A DNA stretch of 64,000 nucleotides, from positions 68,474 through 132,473 of the forward strand of contig JADJCX010000010.1 in NCBI GenBank assembly GCA_016703005.1, written 5' to 3'. A program made the position numbers and the translations under genes. Of this stretch, positions 26,573 through 35,355 are shown piece by piece. Numbering within the stretch: position 1 is the first letter of the stretch; each line of letters opens with the position of its first letter. This DNA is from Flavobacteriales bacterium. Lineage in GTDB: Bacteria; Bacteroidota; Bacteroidia; Flavobacteriales_F; PHOS-HE28. Under the pieces are notes generated by a model. It saw only the letters and a program-made list of their open reading frames with translations. It was not told where the DNA came from and ran no database searches.

Positions 26573-27445
26573 TCAGAACTCGATCACGCTCTTCTTCCGT
26601 CCCTTCTTGGGCTTCTTCGGGATCTTGTCGGCGTCGGTGAGGCAATAGTTCTTCTGGATGAAGACTGCCTCTTTGTCGCCTCTGCTCGCGCTAACGCTCC
26701 AATCTTCGCAAGCCTTCTCTTTGTTCTTGAGGTTGTAGTAGCAGTCGCCCCGGTAGTAGTAGGCTTCGGCCGCGCCCGTGTCGGAGCGCGCGATCACATC
26801 GTCCAGCTTCGTTATCGACTGTTCCCATTCCTCTTGGTCGTACAGCAGCATGGCCAAGGCCATGGTCCCGCCCGGTATGTCCTGCTTCATGGCCAACGCG
26901 GCTTCCACCTCCAACAAGCCTTCTTCCGTGCGTTGTTCTTCGCCCTTGATCACCCCGCTCAGGAATAGCGCATCGGCCATTTGCGGGTTCAGCTTCATCG
27001 CACGCTGTGCATCGCGCAGGGAGCCGGTGTTATCGCCCGCCATGTACTTCGCGCAGGCACGGTTGTACAGTATGTCCGCGTCGTCGGGGGTCAGCTCAAT
27101 GGCCTTGTCCAGATCGGTCATTGCCCCGTTGTTGTTGCCCAAGCTGATGCGCGCCGCGCTGCGGCTCACATAGGCCCTCGCGTCCGTCTTGTCCAACTTG
27201 ATGGCTTGCGAATAGTCCTCGAGTGAGGCTTTCGGGTCCTTCAGTTTCTGCTTGCAATCGCCACGCAGCTTGTAGGCCTTTGCCAGCTCGGGGTCCGCGA
27301 TCACGGCGCTGTCCGCATAGGCACTTGCCGTTTTCCAATCGTCCTTGGCATACGCCGCTTGGGCGTTCAGCAGGTGGTCTTGCGCGTTGCCTTGGCCCAT
27401 GGCCAAAAGGGGTGCGCAGAAGATGAGCAGGAGTGGGTTCCGCAT
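26573..27445 (-). CDS. Secreted TPR-repeat protein
   Basis: A 290-residue exported protein. The ATG at 27445 gives a signal peptide ending LAMGQG. Residues about 25-260 are consecutive TPR units, recognisable from A-K-A-Y-K-L-R-G-D-C, D-A-R-A-Y-V-S-R-S-A-A, D-A-D-I-L-Y-N-R-A-C-A and A-E-A-Y-Y-Y-R-G-D-C-Y. The lysine-rich tail (KKPKKGRKKSVIEF) is unusual. TPR proteins act as scaffolds; the partner is unknown. It lies 23 bases after the monooxygenase-like gene. Confidence 0.85.
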   Translation of the reverse strand: MRNPLLLIFCAPLLAMGQGNAQDHLLNAQAAYAKDDWKTASAYADSAVIADPELAKAYKLRGDCKQKLKDPKASLEDYSQAIKLDKTDARAYVSRSAARISLGNNNGAMTDLDKAIELTPDDADILYNRACAKYMAGDNTGSLRDAQRAMKLNPQMADALFLSGVIKGEEQRTEEGLLEVEAALAMKQDIPGGTMALAMLLYDQEEWEQSITKLDDVIARSDTGAAEAYYYRGDCYYNLKNKEKACEDWSVSASRGDKEAVFIQKNYCLTDADKIPKKPKKGRKKSVIEF

Positions 27446-27468
27446 GTGGTGCACAAAGATGGTGTCGT

Positions 27469-27759
27469 TCACACCATGCGATGCGGTCGGTCCATGGTCC
27501 AAGCCTCGGCAGGCTCTTCGAACATGGTCTTAACCGTAGGCCACACGCTGGCGAACACGTCCGACTTACGATAGTTACCGAGATCTGTTTCACTTTCCCA
27601 CTCACTGTATGTCATGAAGACGCGACTATCGTCGGTCGCATGCAGCAATTCGAGATACCTGCACCCAGGGAAGGCCCTGATCTTATGGCGCCATCCCTCG
27701 AACAACTCCAGAAATCGCTCGCACTCTTCCGGCCTGAAGGTCATTTTCACAACGCGCAC
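27469..27759 (-). CDS. Antibiotic biosynthesis monooxygenase (ABM) domain protein
   Basis: A 96-residue single-domain protein of the ABM (dimeric alpha-beta barrel) superfamily. The start VRVVKMTFRPEECERFLELF fits family N termini and requires a GTG codon at 27759; the first ATG is five residues later. Y-S-E-W-E-S is the conserved central strand. Members include small oxygenases and heme-degrading enzymes, and many have no known function. It sits 14 bases after the SAM hydrolase-like gene. Confidence 0.82.
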   Translation of the reverse strand: MRVVKMTFRPEECERFLELFEGWRHKIRAFPGCRYLELLHATDDSRVFMTYSEWESETDLGNYRKSDVFASVWPTVKTMFEEPAEAWTMDRPHRMV

Positions 27760-27773
27760 GCATCATCCGGGCC

Positions 27774-28571
27774 TCAGTTGAATTCGATCCGCACGCTATC
27801 GCGCACCCGCAGTCCGAATAAACGCGATGCACCGCCGCCGGTACCGTCAACCCCTTTGTTCACGGCGATCTCCAAGTAGCCCGTGTCCCCGAAGAAGGCC
27901 ACACGCTCGCCTTCCGGTACATCGCTGTACGTCTCGTGCAACACGCTGATGTCGTTGCCGTGCTTAGCGCAGGTGATGGTGAAGTTCCGCCGTTTGCGTT
28001 GCTCCTCGAACAAGGCCTTCGTGATGTTGGTCACCACATTACCGTACCCGTCCACGTGAAGCACGCTCCCACGTATGCTCTTGTCATCGAGCGCCGGCCG
28101 GAAGCCCAGTTGCTCCCGAAGTTCGATCGTGCGTCGGCCGATCACTTCGGGTGTTCCGCCGCGTGCGATATGGCAGGCAGCCTTCACGAAAACATTCTTC
28201 ACCGGGAAGGCCAAATGGTCGGCGTCCAACTTCATCGTCAGTTCGAAGATCTCATGTGGCTTGCCATCGAACAGCAGGCTGAAGATGCCATTGTCGGCAC
28301 CAACGAAGTAGTGGCCGTCGTGGCGTACGACCAAGTGTGGTGTGCGCCCATCCGCTTCGGGGTTCACACCGATGATATGGATCGTTCCCCGCGGGAATTC
28401 CGGGTATGCGTTCCGCAGCACGAACGCCGCTTGCGTGTTGTCGAACGTTGCCACATGGTGGCTGATGTCGACGATCGTTGCTTCCGGGCACTGGGTCAGA
28501 ATAGCGCCCTTCACGGCCCCCACGTAATGGTCCTTGATGCCCATATCGGTGGTGAGGGTGATGATGGGCAT
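27774..28571 (-). CDS. SAM hydroxide adenosyltransferase / SAM hydrolase family (DUF62)
   Basis: A 265-residue enzyme related to chlorinase and fluorinase, most members of which split S-adenosylmethionine into adenosine and methionine using hydroxide. The start MPIITLTTDMGIKDHYVGAVKG at 28571 contains the conserved T-T-D-x-G and D-H-Y-V motifs. I-V-D-I-S-H-H-V and V-G-A-D-N-G-I-F-S complete the active site, and the C-terminal domain has H-V-D-G-Y-G-N-V-V-T-N-I. It is the first gene of a minus-strand run and is divergent from phoH. Confidence 0.9.
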   Translation of the reverse strand: MPIITLTTDMGIKDHYVGAVKGAILTQCPEATIVDISHHVATFDNTQAAFVLRNAYPEFPRGTIHIIGVNPEADGRTPHLVVRHDGHYFVGADNGIFSLLFDGKPHEIFELTMKLDADHLAFPVKNVFVKAACHIARGGTPEVIGRRTIELREQLGFRPALDDKSIRGSVLHVDGYGNVVTNITKALFEEQRKRRNFTITCAKHGNDISVLHETYSDVPEGERVAFFGDTGYLEIAVNKGVDGTGGGASRLFGLRVRDSVRIEFN

Positions 28572-28750
28572 GCTGTTCCGAAGATCAACGAGGTACTCGC
28601 GAAGTGAATAGGAAACCGGCAAGGCGGATGGCCCGCGCGCCAAGAGTTGTTCAACCGATGCGGTTAAGATCCGATCGCCGACGGCACGACAATGCGAACA
28701 GAATGCACTATTGAGCGTCCCGGTCCGCGACGGGGACATTACTGGCCGGA

Positions 28751-28758
28751 TACCTTCG
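28751..28758 (+). promoter_or_regulatory. Probable -7 promoter box for phoH-purC (TACCTTCG)
   Basis: TACCTTCG is 23 bases before the TTG start of phoH at 28782, in the 210-base divergent region shared with the SAM hydrolase-like gene. Confidence 0.5.
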
Positions 28759-28781
28759 GCCACTGAAAAACGAGACCATCC

Positions 28782-29746
28782 TTGAGCGAACGCACGATCA
28801 TTATTGAAGGCGCCGATCCGATGGCCGTCCTTGGCGCCAACGACAGCAACCTGCGCATCGTCAAGGGATTCTTCCCGAAGCTGGTGATCATTGCCCGTGG
28901 AGACACGTTGGTAGTGAAGGGCGACGAGGATGAGATCAACCGGTTCAGCGAACGCTTCGATGAACTGGTGAAACACGCCGAGCGGTACAACGATCTCCCA
29001 CGCAAGGTGCTCGACGACATCATGGGTGATGGTGATCGTGGGCCGGCGGAGAGCGAAGAGCCCGGAACGCTTGTGCACGGAAACCAGGGGTTGCGCATCA
29101 AGGCGCGCACGGCCGGTCAGCAACGATTGGTGGAAGCCGTGTCCATGAACGACATGGTCTTCGCCATTGGCCCTGCGGGTAGTGGTAAAACCTACACGGC
29201 CGTTGCGCTGGCAGTAAAAGCGTTGAAGGACCGCAAGGTCCGGCGCATCATCCTGACCCGGCCGGCAGTGGAAGCGGGGAGAACCTCGGTTTTCTACCCG
29301 GTGACCTGAAAGACAAGTTGGATCCCTATTTGCAGCCGCTTTATGAAGCACTGCGGGACATGATGCCGGTGCAGAAGCTCGCGGAGAACATCGAGAACGG
29401 CATCATCCAGATCGCACCGCTCGCGTTCATGCGCGGCCGCACGTTGGATAATGCATTCGTCATCCTGGACGAGGCCCAGAACGCAACGCTGCCGCAGGTG
29501 AAGATGTTCCTTACGCGCATGGGGCGCAGCGCCAAATTCGTGATCACAGGCGATGTGACCCAGGTCGACCTGCCGCGCAACCAGCCCAGCGGATTGTTGC
29601 CGACACTGGACATGCTGCGGAACATTGAAGGCATCTCATTGATCGAACTCGATGAGAAGGACATTATTCGCCATGAGCTGGTGACCAAAGTGGTGCAGGC
29701 GTTCAGGAAGCGTGATGAGGAACGCGAAAGAGACGAGCAGCGATGA
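28782..29746 (+). CDS. phoH: PhoH family ATPase, reading frame broken by one missing base
   Basis: A PhoH-like ATPase linked to RNA metabolism. Residues about 1-90 form the KH-like N-terminal part (SERTIIIEGADPMAVLG), followed by Walker A GPAGSGKT and Walker B F-V-I-L-D-E-A-Q-N. The frame is interrupted at the G run 29276-29279: the first part runs to a stop at 29309, while the rest continues one frame over to 29746. Adding one G restores the expected family sequence E-A-G-E-N-L-G-F-L-P-G-D-L-K. I read this as an assembly error. The start codon is TTG at 28782. The stop overlaps purC by four bases. Confidence 0.88.
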
Positions 29747-30695
29747 GCATGACGAATACCTTATTGCGCAGCGAACTGCGCCTTCCGGAAGTCACGGATG
29801 TTTACCGTGGTAAAGTGCGTGATGTGTATCGCTTGGCCGATGGGCGCATGGTGATGGTGGCCAGTGATCGCATCAGCGCCTTCGACGTGATCCTCCCACG
29901 CGGCATTCCGCACAAAGGGCAGGTGTTGAGCCAAGTGAGTTGGAGCATGCTACAAGCCACGCGCGATGTGGCGCCAAACTGGGCAGTTGCCATGCCCGAC
30001 CCCCAAGTGATCGTTGGCATGGCATGTATTCCGGTGAAGGTGGAGATGGTGGTGCGCGGCTATTTGAGCGGGCACGCTTGGCGCCAATACGAGGCTGGGC
30101 ATCGGGTCCTCTGTGGTGCCGCAATGCCCGATGGCTTGAAGGAGAGCGATCCATTTCCACAACCCATCATCACCCCGAGCACCAAAGCCGATGAGGGGCA
30201 CGATGAGGACATCACGCCAGCGGGCATACTGACAGCTGGGTTGTGCACGAAAACCGAATGGGAAACGATGGAGCGTTATGCGCTCGCGCTCTTTGCCCGT
30301 GGTTCCGCGATCGCACGTTCACGCGGGCTCATTCTCGTCGACACCAAGTATGAGTTCGGGAAAACCCCGTCAGGTGAGATCATCTTGATCGATGAGATCC
30401 ATACGCCTGACAGCTCACGGTATTTCCACTTGGAAGGGTACGAACAGCGCCAGCGGAATGGAGAGGCTCAGCAGCAGTTGAGCAAGGAGGTCGTTCGGCA
30501 GTGGTTGATCTCTGGCGGCTTCATGGGCAAGGAGGCCAGCAGGTGCCGCACATGGATGACGCATTCGTTCACAGCGTGACCGACCGGTACATCGAACTGC
30601 ACGATAAGATCACGGGTTCAGCGTTCATGCCCGCCGACACCTCGGATATCTCGGCGCGCATCCAGAGCAACGTGGAAGCCTACTTGAGGGGCTGA
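29743..30695 (+). CDS. purC: SAICAR synthase PurC, reading frame broken by one missing base
   Basis: Phosphoribosylaminoimidazole-succinocarboxamide synthase of purine synthesis. Family marks are Y-R-G-K-V-R-D-V-Y, S-D-R-I-S-A-F-D-V, I-P-H-K-G-Q-V-L, L-I-L-V-D-T-K-Y-E-F-G and D-E-I-H-T-P-D-S-S-R-Y. At the G pair 30534-30535 the frame shifts: the first frame reaches a stop at 30579, and the true C terminus (MDDAFVHSVTDRYIELHD to YLRG) is one frame over, ending at 30695. One extra G gives a seamless protein of about 317 residues. Loss of purC would cause purine auxotrophy, so a sequence error is likely. Confidence 0.9.
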
Positions 30696-30696
30696 T

Positions 30697-31206
30697 CTAT
30701 TTCCCGAGGCGCCGTTCCAGTTCCGTCACCAAGTCCCCCAACATGGACGCCTTCAGCGTGTCTCCTTGGTTCGTCATCGCGTTGCGCAGACGCACAATGG
30801 AAGTGCGGGCTGCTTTGTCCGGCCACACGCTTTGTTCTTGCAGGATGGTGAAGCACTCGAACGACTCCGCCACACTTCCTGAAATGGCTAAACCGATGAT
30901 CACGTCCAAGTGATCGCGCATATCGATGCCCGCGTTCCAGAAACAGGAGAGCGCGGTTTGGCGCACAGAAAGCAGTTCAGGAATGTCCAGCGCCTCCAGT
31001 AGCTGCTCCTTAGCCCCCTTCGCCTTCACGGCGAATAACAAAGTGGTTATGCGCTGCTGTGTGGCTACCTCCTTCGCGTTCACCAATGCGTGAAGGAGGG
31101 GAATGATGGCCATGGCATCACCCCGCTGATCCACCATTTCGATGGCCGCCAACACTTGCGCATCATCGTTCGAAAGCAGTTGGGCAAAGAGGGGGTCCAT
31201 GCTCAT
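30697..31206 (-). CDS. HEAT-like helical repeat protein, uncharacterised
   Basis: A 169-residue soluble protein made of alternating amphipathic helices (for example AQVLAAIEMVDQRGDAMAIIPLLHAL), a pattern close to HEAT/Armadillo repeats. No signal peptide or catalytic motif is visible. Its end is convergent with purC, one base apart. A TATTTTCG box lies 40 bases upstream of the start. The function is unknown; such proteins are usually binding scaffolds. Confidence 0.7.
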   Translation of the reverse strand: MSMDPLFAQLLSNDDAQVLAAIEMVDQRGDAMAIIPLLHALVNAKEVATQQRITTLLFAVKAKGAKEQLLEALDIPELLSVRQTALSCFWNAGIDMRDHLDVIIGLAISGSVAESFECFTILQEQSVWPDKAARTSIVRLRNAMTNQGDTLKASMLGDLVTELERRLGK

Positions 31207-31245
31207 GGAAGATCGCGTGTCGTGGTGAAAGGAGTTACGGGTCGG

Positions 31246-31253
31246 CGAAAATA
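31246..31253 (-). promoter_or_regulatory. Probable -7 promoter box (TATTTTCG)
   Basis: Minus-strand TATTTTCG, 40 bases upstream of the HEAT-like gene start and just after the large palindromic terminator of the DUF6089 gene. Confidence 0.45.
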
Positions 31254-31260
31254 GAAAGCC

Positions 31261-31302
31261 GGATCTTGAACGGCCCCGATGGATCGGGGCCGTTCAAGAT
31301 CC
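31261..31302 (-). terminator. Perfect 20-base-pair palindrome, terminator of the DUF6089 gene
   Basis: Arms 31261-31280 and 31283-31302 are exact reverse complements separated by GG. Read on the minus strand it follows the DUF6089 stop by 12 bases and is followed by a T-rich stretch. The stem is unusually long for a terminator. Confidence 0.75.
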
Positions 31303-31314
31303 GTTTGAGCGTGG

Positions 31315-32331
31315 TCAAACGTTCACGAAGATCCGGCGCGATGGACGGCGTTTGAACTTGTAGCTCACTTCCACCATCAAATAGCTGAAATAGTCCGGCA
31401 GCCCTGGGTTGCCACGGCGGCTGGTTTTGATGCCGGTGGTGCCGTCGGTCCCGAAACCGCTCGGGTCGCTCACGTAACGTGCAAGGAACTGTTGAGTGCT
31501 ATCGTTGGGAAACGCACCACCGATCTCGTCATGGGTGGAATAACGGTCGCTTACATCGTCGATCTTGTCGCTGATGAAGTAGATATACGAGAATTCCGCC
31601 CCGATGCTCACCTGCTTGGTGACCATGTACCTGAGGCCAAAGCCCAATGGCATACCGAAATGCCAAGGCGAACTACGTTGCACATTGTTGCCTTCGGCAT
31701 CGCCCCAGCCGCCTTCGGTGTGCCAACTGTAGAGGTCGGTCTCATATTTCCCGTCGCGCTCCACCACGTTCGCTGTCTGGTATCCGGGCGTGTATTGCTC
31801 AACATCGCGCATGGTGCCATCATCCCAGTAGAAGTACTGGTTGCCTAGCGCGATATCGCCACGGAACAGGTCGGCTTTCGGGCGGCCGTAGTAGATGCCG
31901 GCCCCGATGTAGAAGTACGCGAAGAAGCGCTGTTGGAAGAGTGGCTGATACGGTTCACGGTACGCGTTCAGCACCAAGTGCCCGCTCGCGCCGAAGAGGT
32001 CCGTACGGAAGTTCAAACCGCGATTGAAGTTCTGCAGTTCCAGACCGCTCTTGCCACCGGTCGGCTCGGTCTCGTCATATCCGATGCGGTGCCAGCTCAA
32101 GCGCCCCTCCACCGTAATGGCGCGGGTAACGTAGCGTTTGGGATTGTTCAAAAAGTCGCGGAACGTAACCGACATAGCAGGGCGTGCACTGTTCCATTGG
32201 ATGGGGCCGTCCCAGTTCCCCAGGTCGCCGTAGTAGTGTGTAACGCCGCCTGCGAGGCCCACTTCAAGATTGCGCTGGGCGGGGAGAAGCGCAGGAATGG
32301 TGAGGCATGCAATGAGTAGAACTCGCTTCAT
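31315..32331 (-). CDS. DUF6089 family outer-membrane beta-barrel protein
   Basis: A 338-residue protein with a signal peptide ending ALLPAQ (start 32331). The N-terminal N-L-E-V-G-L-A-G-G-V-T-H-Y-Y-G-D-L motif is characteristic of DUF6089 proteins of Bacteroidota. The rest alternates hydrophobic and polar residues rich in Tyr, Phe and Gly, as expected for an outer-membrane barrel, ending with an aromatic strand (Y-L-M-V-E-V-S-Y-K-F) followed by a short basic tail. The function is unknown. A TATTTTCA box lies 20 bases upstream. Confidence 0.85.
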   Translation of the reverse strand: MKRVLLIACLTIPALLPAQRNLEVGLAGGVTHYYGDLGNWDGPIQWNSARPAMSVTFRDFLNNPKRYVTRAITVEGRLSWHRIGYDETEPTGGKSGLELQNFNRGLNFRTDLFGASGHLVLNAYREPYQPLFQQRFFAYFYIGAGIYYGRPKADLFRGDIALGNQYFYWDDGTMRDVEQYTPGYQTANVVERDGKYETDLYSWHTEGGWGDAEGNNVQRSSPWHFGMPLGFGLRYMVTKQVSIGAEFSYIYFISDKIDDVSDRYSTHDEIGGAFPNDSTQQFLARYVSDPSGFGTDGTTGIKTSRRGNPGLPDYFSYLMVEVSYKFKRRPSRRIFVNV

Positions 32332-32350
32332 GATCGGTCGGGCTTGGGCG

Positions 32351-32358
32351 TGAAAATA
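32351..32358 (-). promoter_or_regulatory. Possible -7 promoter box (TATTTTCA)
   Basis: Minus-strand TATTTTCA, 19 bases upstream of the DUF6089 start. Confidence 0.4.
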
Positions 32359-32407
32359 TACGGACAAGACGGCACCTCTCAGGAAGCGTTGCCTTCCTGT
32401 GGACAAG

Positions 32408-33073
32408 TCAAGCCCGCGGTCCGAAGAGGGCTGTTCCGACCCGCACCATCGTGCTGCCGTTGCCGATCGCCGCGTCCAAGTCGCCACTCATGCCCATGCT
32501 CAATTCGGTGAAGTCGTCGACCGCGAAGATGCCCATGGTCCTCAATTCATTGAACAATTGTGCAACCGTCTTGAATTCGCGAGCGGCTATCTCCGCATCA
32601 TCGGTCAAACTGGCCATCGCCATGAGGCCTCTTACCCGGAGGTTAGGCCAGCGACCTGCCCAATGAGGCAACGCAGCTCTCAATTCGTCCGGTGCAAAAC
32701 CGTGTTTCGTATCTTCTTTGGCAACGTGCACTTGAAGCAGAACGGCGATCGTGCGATCAAGTGTTGCGGCCCGCTTATCTAATTCATCCAAGAGGCGCTC
32801 GCTGTCAGCAGCATGGACCAAGTGCACGAATGGCGCGATCAATTTCACCTTGTTGGTCTGAAGGTGGCCGATGAAATGCCACTCGATATCGTCCGGCAAC
32901 AATGGCTGCTTCTCTTTCAGCTCTTGTGGGTAGTTCTCGCCAAAGGCACGATGCCCGAGTTCGTACAACGCCTTGATCTCCGTCTCCGAACGCGTCTTGC
33001 TCACCGCTATCAGCTTCACATGCGCAGGAAGCGCCGACTTGATGCGTTCGTATCGATCTGCCAGCGATGTCAT
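32408..33073 (-). CDS. YggS family pyridoxal-phosphate homeostasis protein
   Basis: A 221-residue single-domain PLP-binding TIM barrel. The PLP lysine is in L-I-A-V-S-K-T-R, and the family segments F-G-E-N-Y-P-Q-E, W-H-F-I-G-H-L-Q-T-N-K and S-M-G-M-S-G-D are all present. YggS/PLPBP proteins bind PLP and buffer its level rather than catalyse a known reaction. Single cytosolic gene. Confidence 0.94.
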   Translation of the reverse strand: MTSLADRYERIKSALPAHVKLIAVSKTRSETEIKALYELGHRAFGENYPQELKEKQPLLPDDIEWHFIGHLQTNKVKLIAPFVHLVHAADSERLLDELDKRAATLDRTIAVLLQVHVAKEDTKHGFAPDELRAALPHWAGRWPNLRVRGLMAMASLTDDAEIAAREFKTVAQLFNELRTMGIFAVDDFTELSMGMSGDLDAAIGNGSTMVRVGTALFGPRA

Positions 33074-33133
33074 GTCGAGCGGTGAAGTTCTGCGGAACGA
33101 AAGAAAGCATGAAGACGAATAGCGATCACATCT

Positions 33134-34372
33134 TCACATTTCCTCATCTGCTGATCGATCAAGCGGGTAGATCGTCAGCCCACTGCGCATCTTGGGTTCT
33201 ATGTATGTGCTTTTCGGCGGCATCGTCCCGTTACTGTCGGCCACCGCTTTCAGTTCCTCAAAGCTGATGGGGCGCAGGTGGAACGCAACGGCGGCCTCAC
33301 CCATCTTCACCATGCGTTCCAATTCAGCTGTGCCTTGTGTGCCTGGCACGAAGCGGATGTGCGGATCGGTTCGCAGATCCTTGATGCCCAGAACAGGCGC
33401 CAGTATGCAGGTGCTCAGCAGGGCAGGGTCGAGACCGTCGGCGGGCTTGGACCAAACAGGTGGTGGTGGCAGTTGCAAGCTGTACCATCCGATGCGTGTG
33501 CAAATGAACACCTGGCCTTGGTCGGGCGAGGTGGATGGTGCGCCGTTGATCGGATGAAGTGCACCGACCTTTCCTAATTCACCGAGAAATTCGGCGGTAT
33601 CCATTCCGTTGAGACTGGTCACCGCGCGGTCGAAATTCCAGATGTGCAAATGCGCACGCGGAACGATGAACGCCAAGCACCAGGCTTTCGGGTCTTCGTT
33701 CTTCGCATTGCTGCTTTCGGCCAGCCGCGCGCTGCTTGCGGTGCGGTGGTGACCATCGGCGATGTACAGCGCATCCAACGCATTGAAACATGCCTCCACT
33801 TCCTCCAGATGCGCTGTATCGTTGATCGCCCATAAGCGGTGGCGCACCCGGTCCGTGGTGCTCAGGTCCAGTTCGGGCCGCGTTAGTGCCACTCGGTCCA
33901 TGGTGGCTTCCAACAGTGGCATATCTGAACTGGTCAGCAGCACCGGTTCGGCGTTAATGCCGGTCTCGCCCAAGTATTTCTCGAAGAGCGTTTCGCGGGC
34001 CGTCAGCGTTTGTTCGTGGACTTTGATGAGCCCATCGCGGTATTCCTGGACGCTCACCGCGCATATGATGCCGCGCGAACTGCGATCTTCTTGGTCCTGC
34101 TGGTAGATGTACAAGCTGGGCAAGGCATCTTGTTGAAGGATCTTCTCCTTGCAGAACGATTCGAATTTCTTGCGCACCCGCCGGAAACGTTCGGCCTGTG
34201 TCAAGTGCATATCGCGCCCAAGATCCGGGTGAACGATGTGCAGGAAACTGTACGGATTGCTCCGCAGTTTGGCCGTCAGGTCATCCGGCGCATACTCAAC
34301 GTAGCTGCGGCTCGCGACCAAGTGCGCCTTGTCAGGTGCGGGTCGCCAAGCGCGGAAGGGACGGATCTTCAT
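33134..34372 (-). CDS. DUF1015 family protein
   Basis: A 412-residue cytosolic protein. It begins K-I-R-P-F-R-A-W-R-P, followed by S-R-S-Y-V-E-Y and H-I-V-H-P-D, and later contains A-D-G-H-H-R-T-A-S-S-A, all typical of DUF1015. The family is commonly found beside serA and serC; here the gene begins five bases after the serA stop, which suggests a link to serine metabolism although no activity is established. Confidence 0.9.
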   Translation of the reverse strand: MKIRPFRAWRPAPDKAHLVASRSYVEYAPDDLTAKLRSNPYSFLHIVHPDLGRDMHLTQAERFRRVRKKFESFCKEKILQQDALPSLYIYQQDQEDRSSRGIICAVSVQEYRDGLIKVHEQTLTARETLFEKYLGETGINAEPVLLTSSDMPLLEATMDRVALTRPELDLSTTDRVRHRLWAINDTAHLEEVEACFNALDALYIADGHHRTASSARLAESSNAKNEDPKAWCLAFIVPRAHLHIWNFDRAVTSLNGMDTAEFLGELGKVGALHPINGAPSTSPDQGQVFICTRIGWYSLQLPPPPVWSKPADGLDPALLSTCILAPVLGIKDLRTDPHIRFVPGTQGTAELERMVKMGEAAVAFHLRPISFEELKAVADSNGTMPPKSTYIEPKMRSGLTIYPLDRSADEEM

Positions 34373-34377
34373 CCTCC

Positions 34378-35355
34378 TCAGGCATCCACGCTCTGTTGCG
34401 CGTAGTGCTCGATGATGATGTCCGCCAATTCGCTACCGATGCGGCCTTGGGCCTCGGCTGTAGCGGCCCCAATGTGCGGCGTCAAACTGATCTTCGGGTG
34501 AGCGAGCACATCGGCACGTGGTGTAGGCTCGTTGGTGAATACATCCAATGCCACGCCGCGCAGTTTTCCATTTTCCAATGCTGCCAGCAGCGCGTCCTCG
34601 TCCACGCTGCCACCGCGCGCGGTATTCACCAGCACGGCACCTTGCTTCATGAGTGCAAGTTCACCACGGCCGAGCACTGGGGAACCATCCTTTTGTGCGG
34701 GTACGTGCAGGGTGACCGCATCGCTCTTCGCGAGCAGTTCGGTGAGCGGCACCATCTTCACCGCGACCCGCACCGTTTGTCCGCCGATCTCCATTTCAAT
34801 GGCTTCCGCAGTGGCGTGGTTGTCGGCGTAGATCACGTTCATACCGGCTCCCAAGGCGTAGCGCGCGGTCCATTGGCCAATTCGGCCGAAGCCGATGATG
34901 CCCAACGTTTTGCCCCGCAGTTCCAACCCTTTCTCGTAGGTCTTCTTCAGATCCTTGAATTCCCCTTGACCGCGCGCAGGCATGTGCCGGTTGCTCTCGT
35001 GCAACCCGCGCATCAACGCAAAGAGGTGGGCCATCACCAGTTCCGCAACGCTGATGCTGCTGCTGGCCGGCGTGTTGAACACACGGATCCGGCGGTTGGT
35101 GGCATACTCCCGATCGATGTTGTCCATGCCAACACCACCGCGCCCCACCAGCTTCAAGCCGGGGCATGCATCGATGATGTCCTTGCGGACCTTGGTGGCG
35201 CTGCGTACGAGCAGCACTTCCACGTTCTCCTTGTTGATGTATTCGGCCAGCTTGTCCTGGGGGACGAAGTCACTGGTCACTTTGAAGCCCGCTTCCGTGA
35301 GGGCCTGTTTGCCGTTCGACGAGATACCGTCGTTGGCGTGTACGCGTTTGCTCAT
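34378..35355 (-). CDS. serA: D-3-phosphoglycerate dehydrogenase
   Basis: A 325-residue NAD-dependent dehydrogenase for the first step of serine synthesis. The nucleotide-binding loop is G-I-I-G-F-G-R-I-G-Q, and the catalytic Arg, Glu and His are in V-N-T-A-R-G-G, the D-V-F-T-N-E-P segment and P-H-I-G-A-A-T. It is the short form without an ACT regulatory domain, so serine feedback through ACT is not expected. The start at 35355 overlaps the serC stop by four bases. Confidence 0.94.
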   Translation of the reverse strand: MSKRVHANDGISSNGKQALTEAGFKVTSDFVPQDKLAEYINKENVEVLLVRSATKVRKDIIDACPGLKLVGRGGVGMDNIDREYATNRRIRVFNTPASSSISVAELVMAHLFALMRGLHESNRHMPARGQGEFKDLKKTYEKGLELRGKTLGIIGFGRIGQWTARYALGAGMNVIYADNHATAEAIEMEIGGQTVRVAVKMVPLTELLAKSDAVTLHVPAQKDGSPVLGRGELALMKQGAVLVNTARGGSVDEDALLAALENGKLRGVALDVFTNEPTPRADVLAHPKISLTPHIGAATAEAQGRIGSELADIIIEHYAQQSVDA

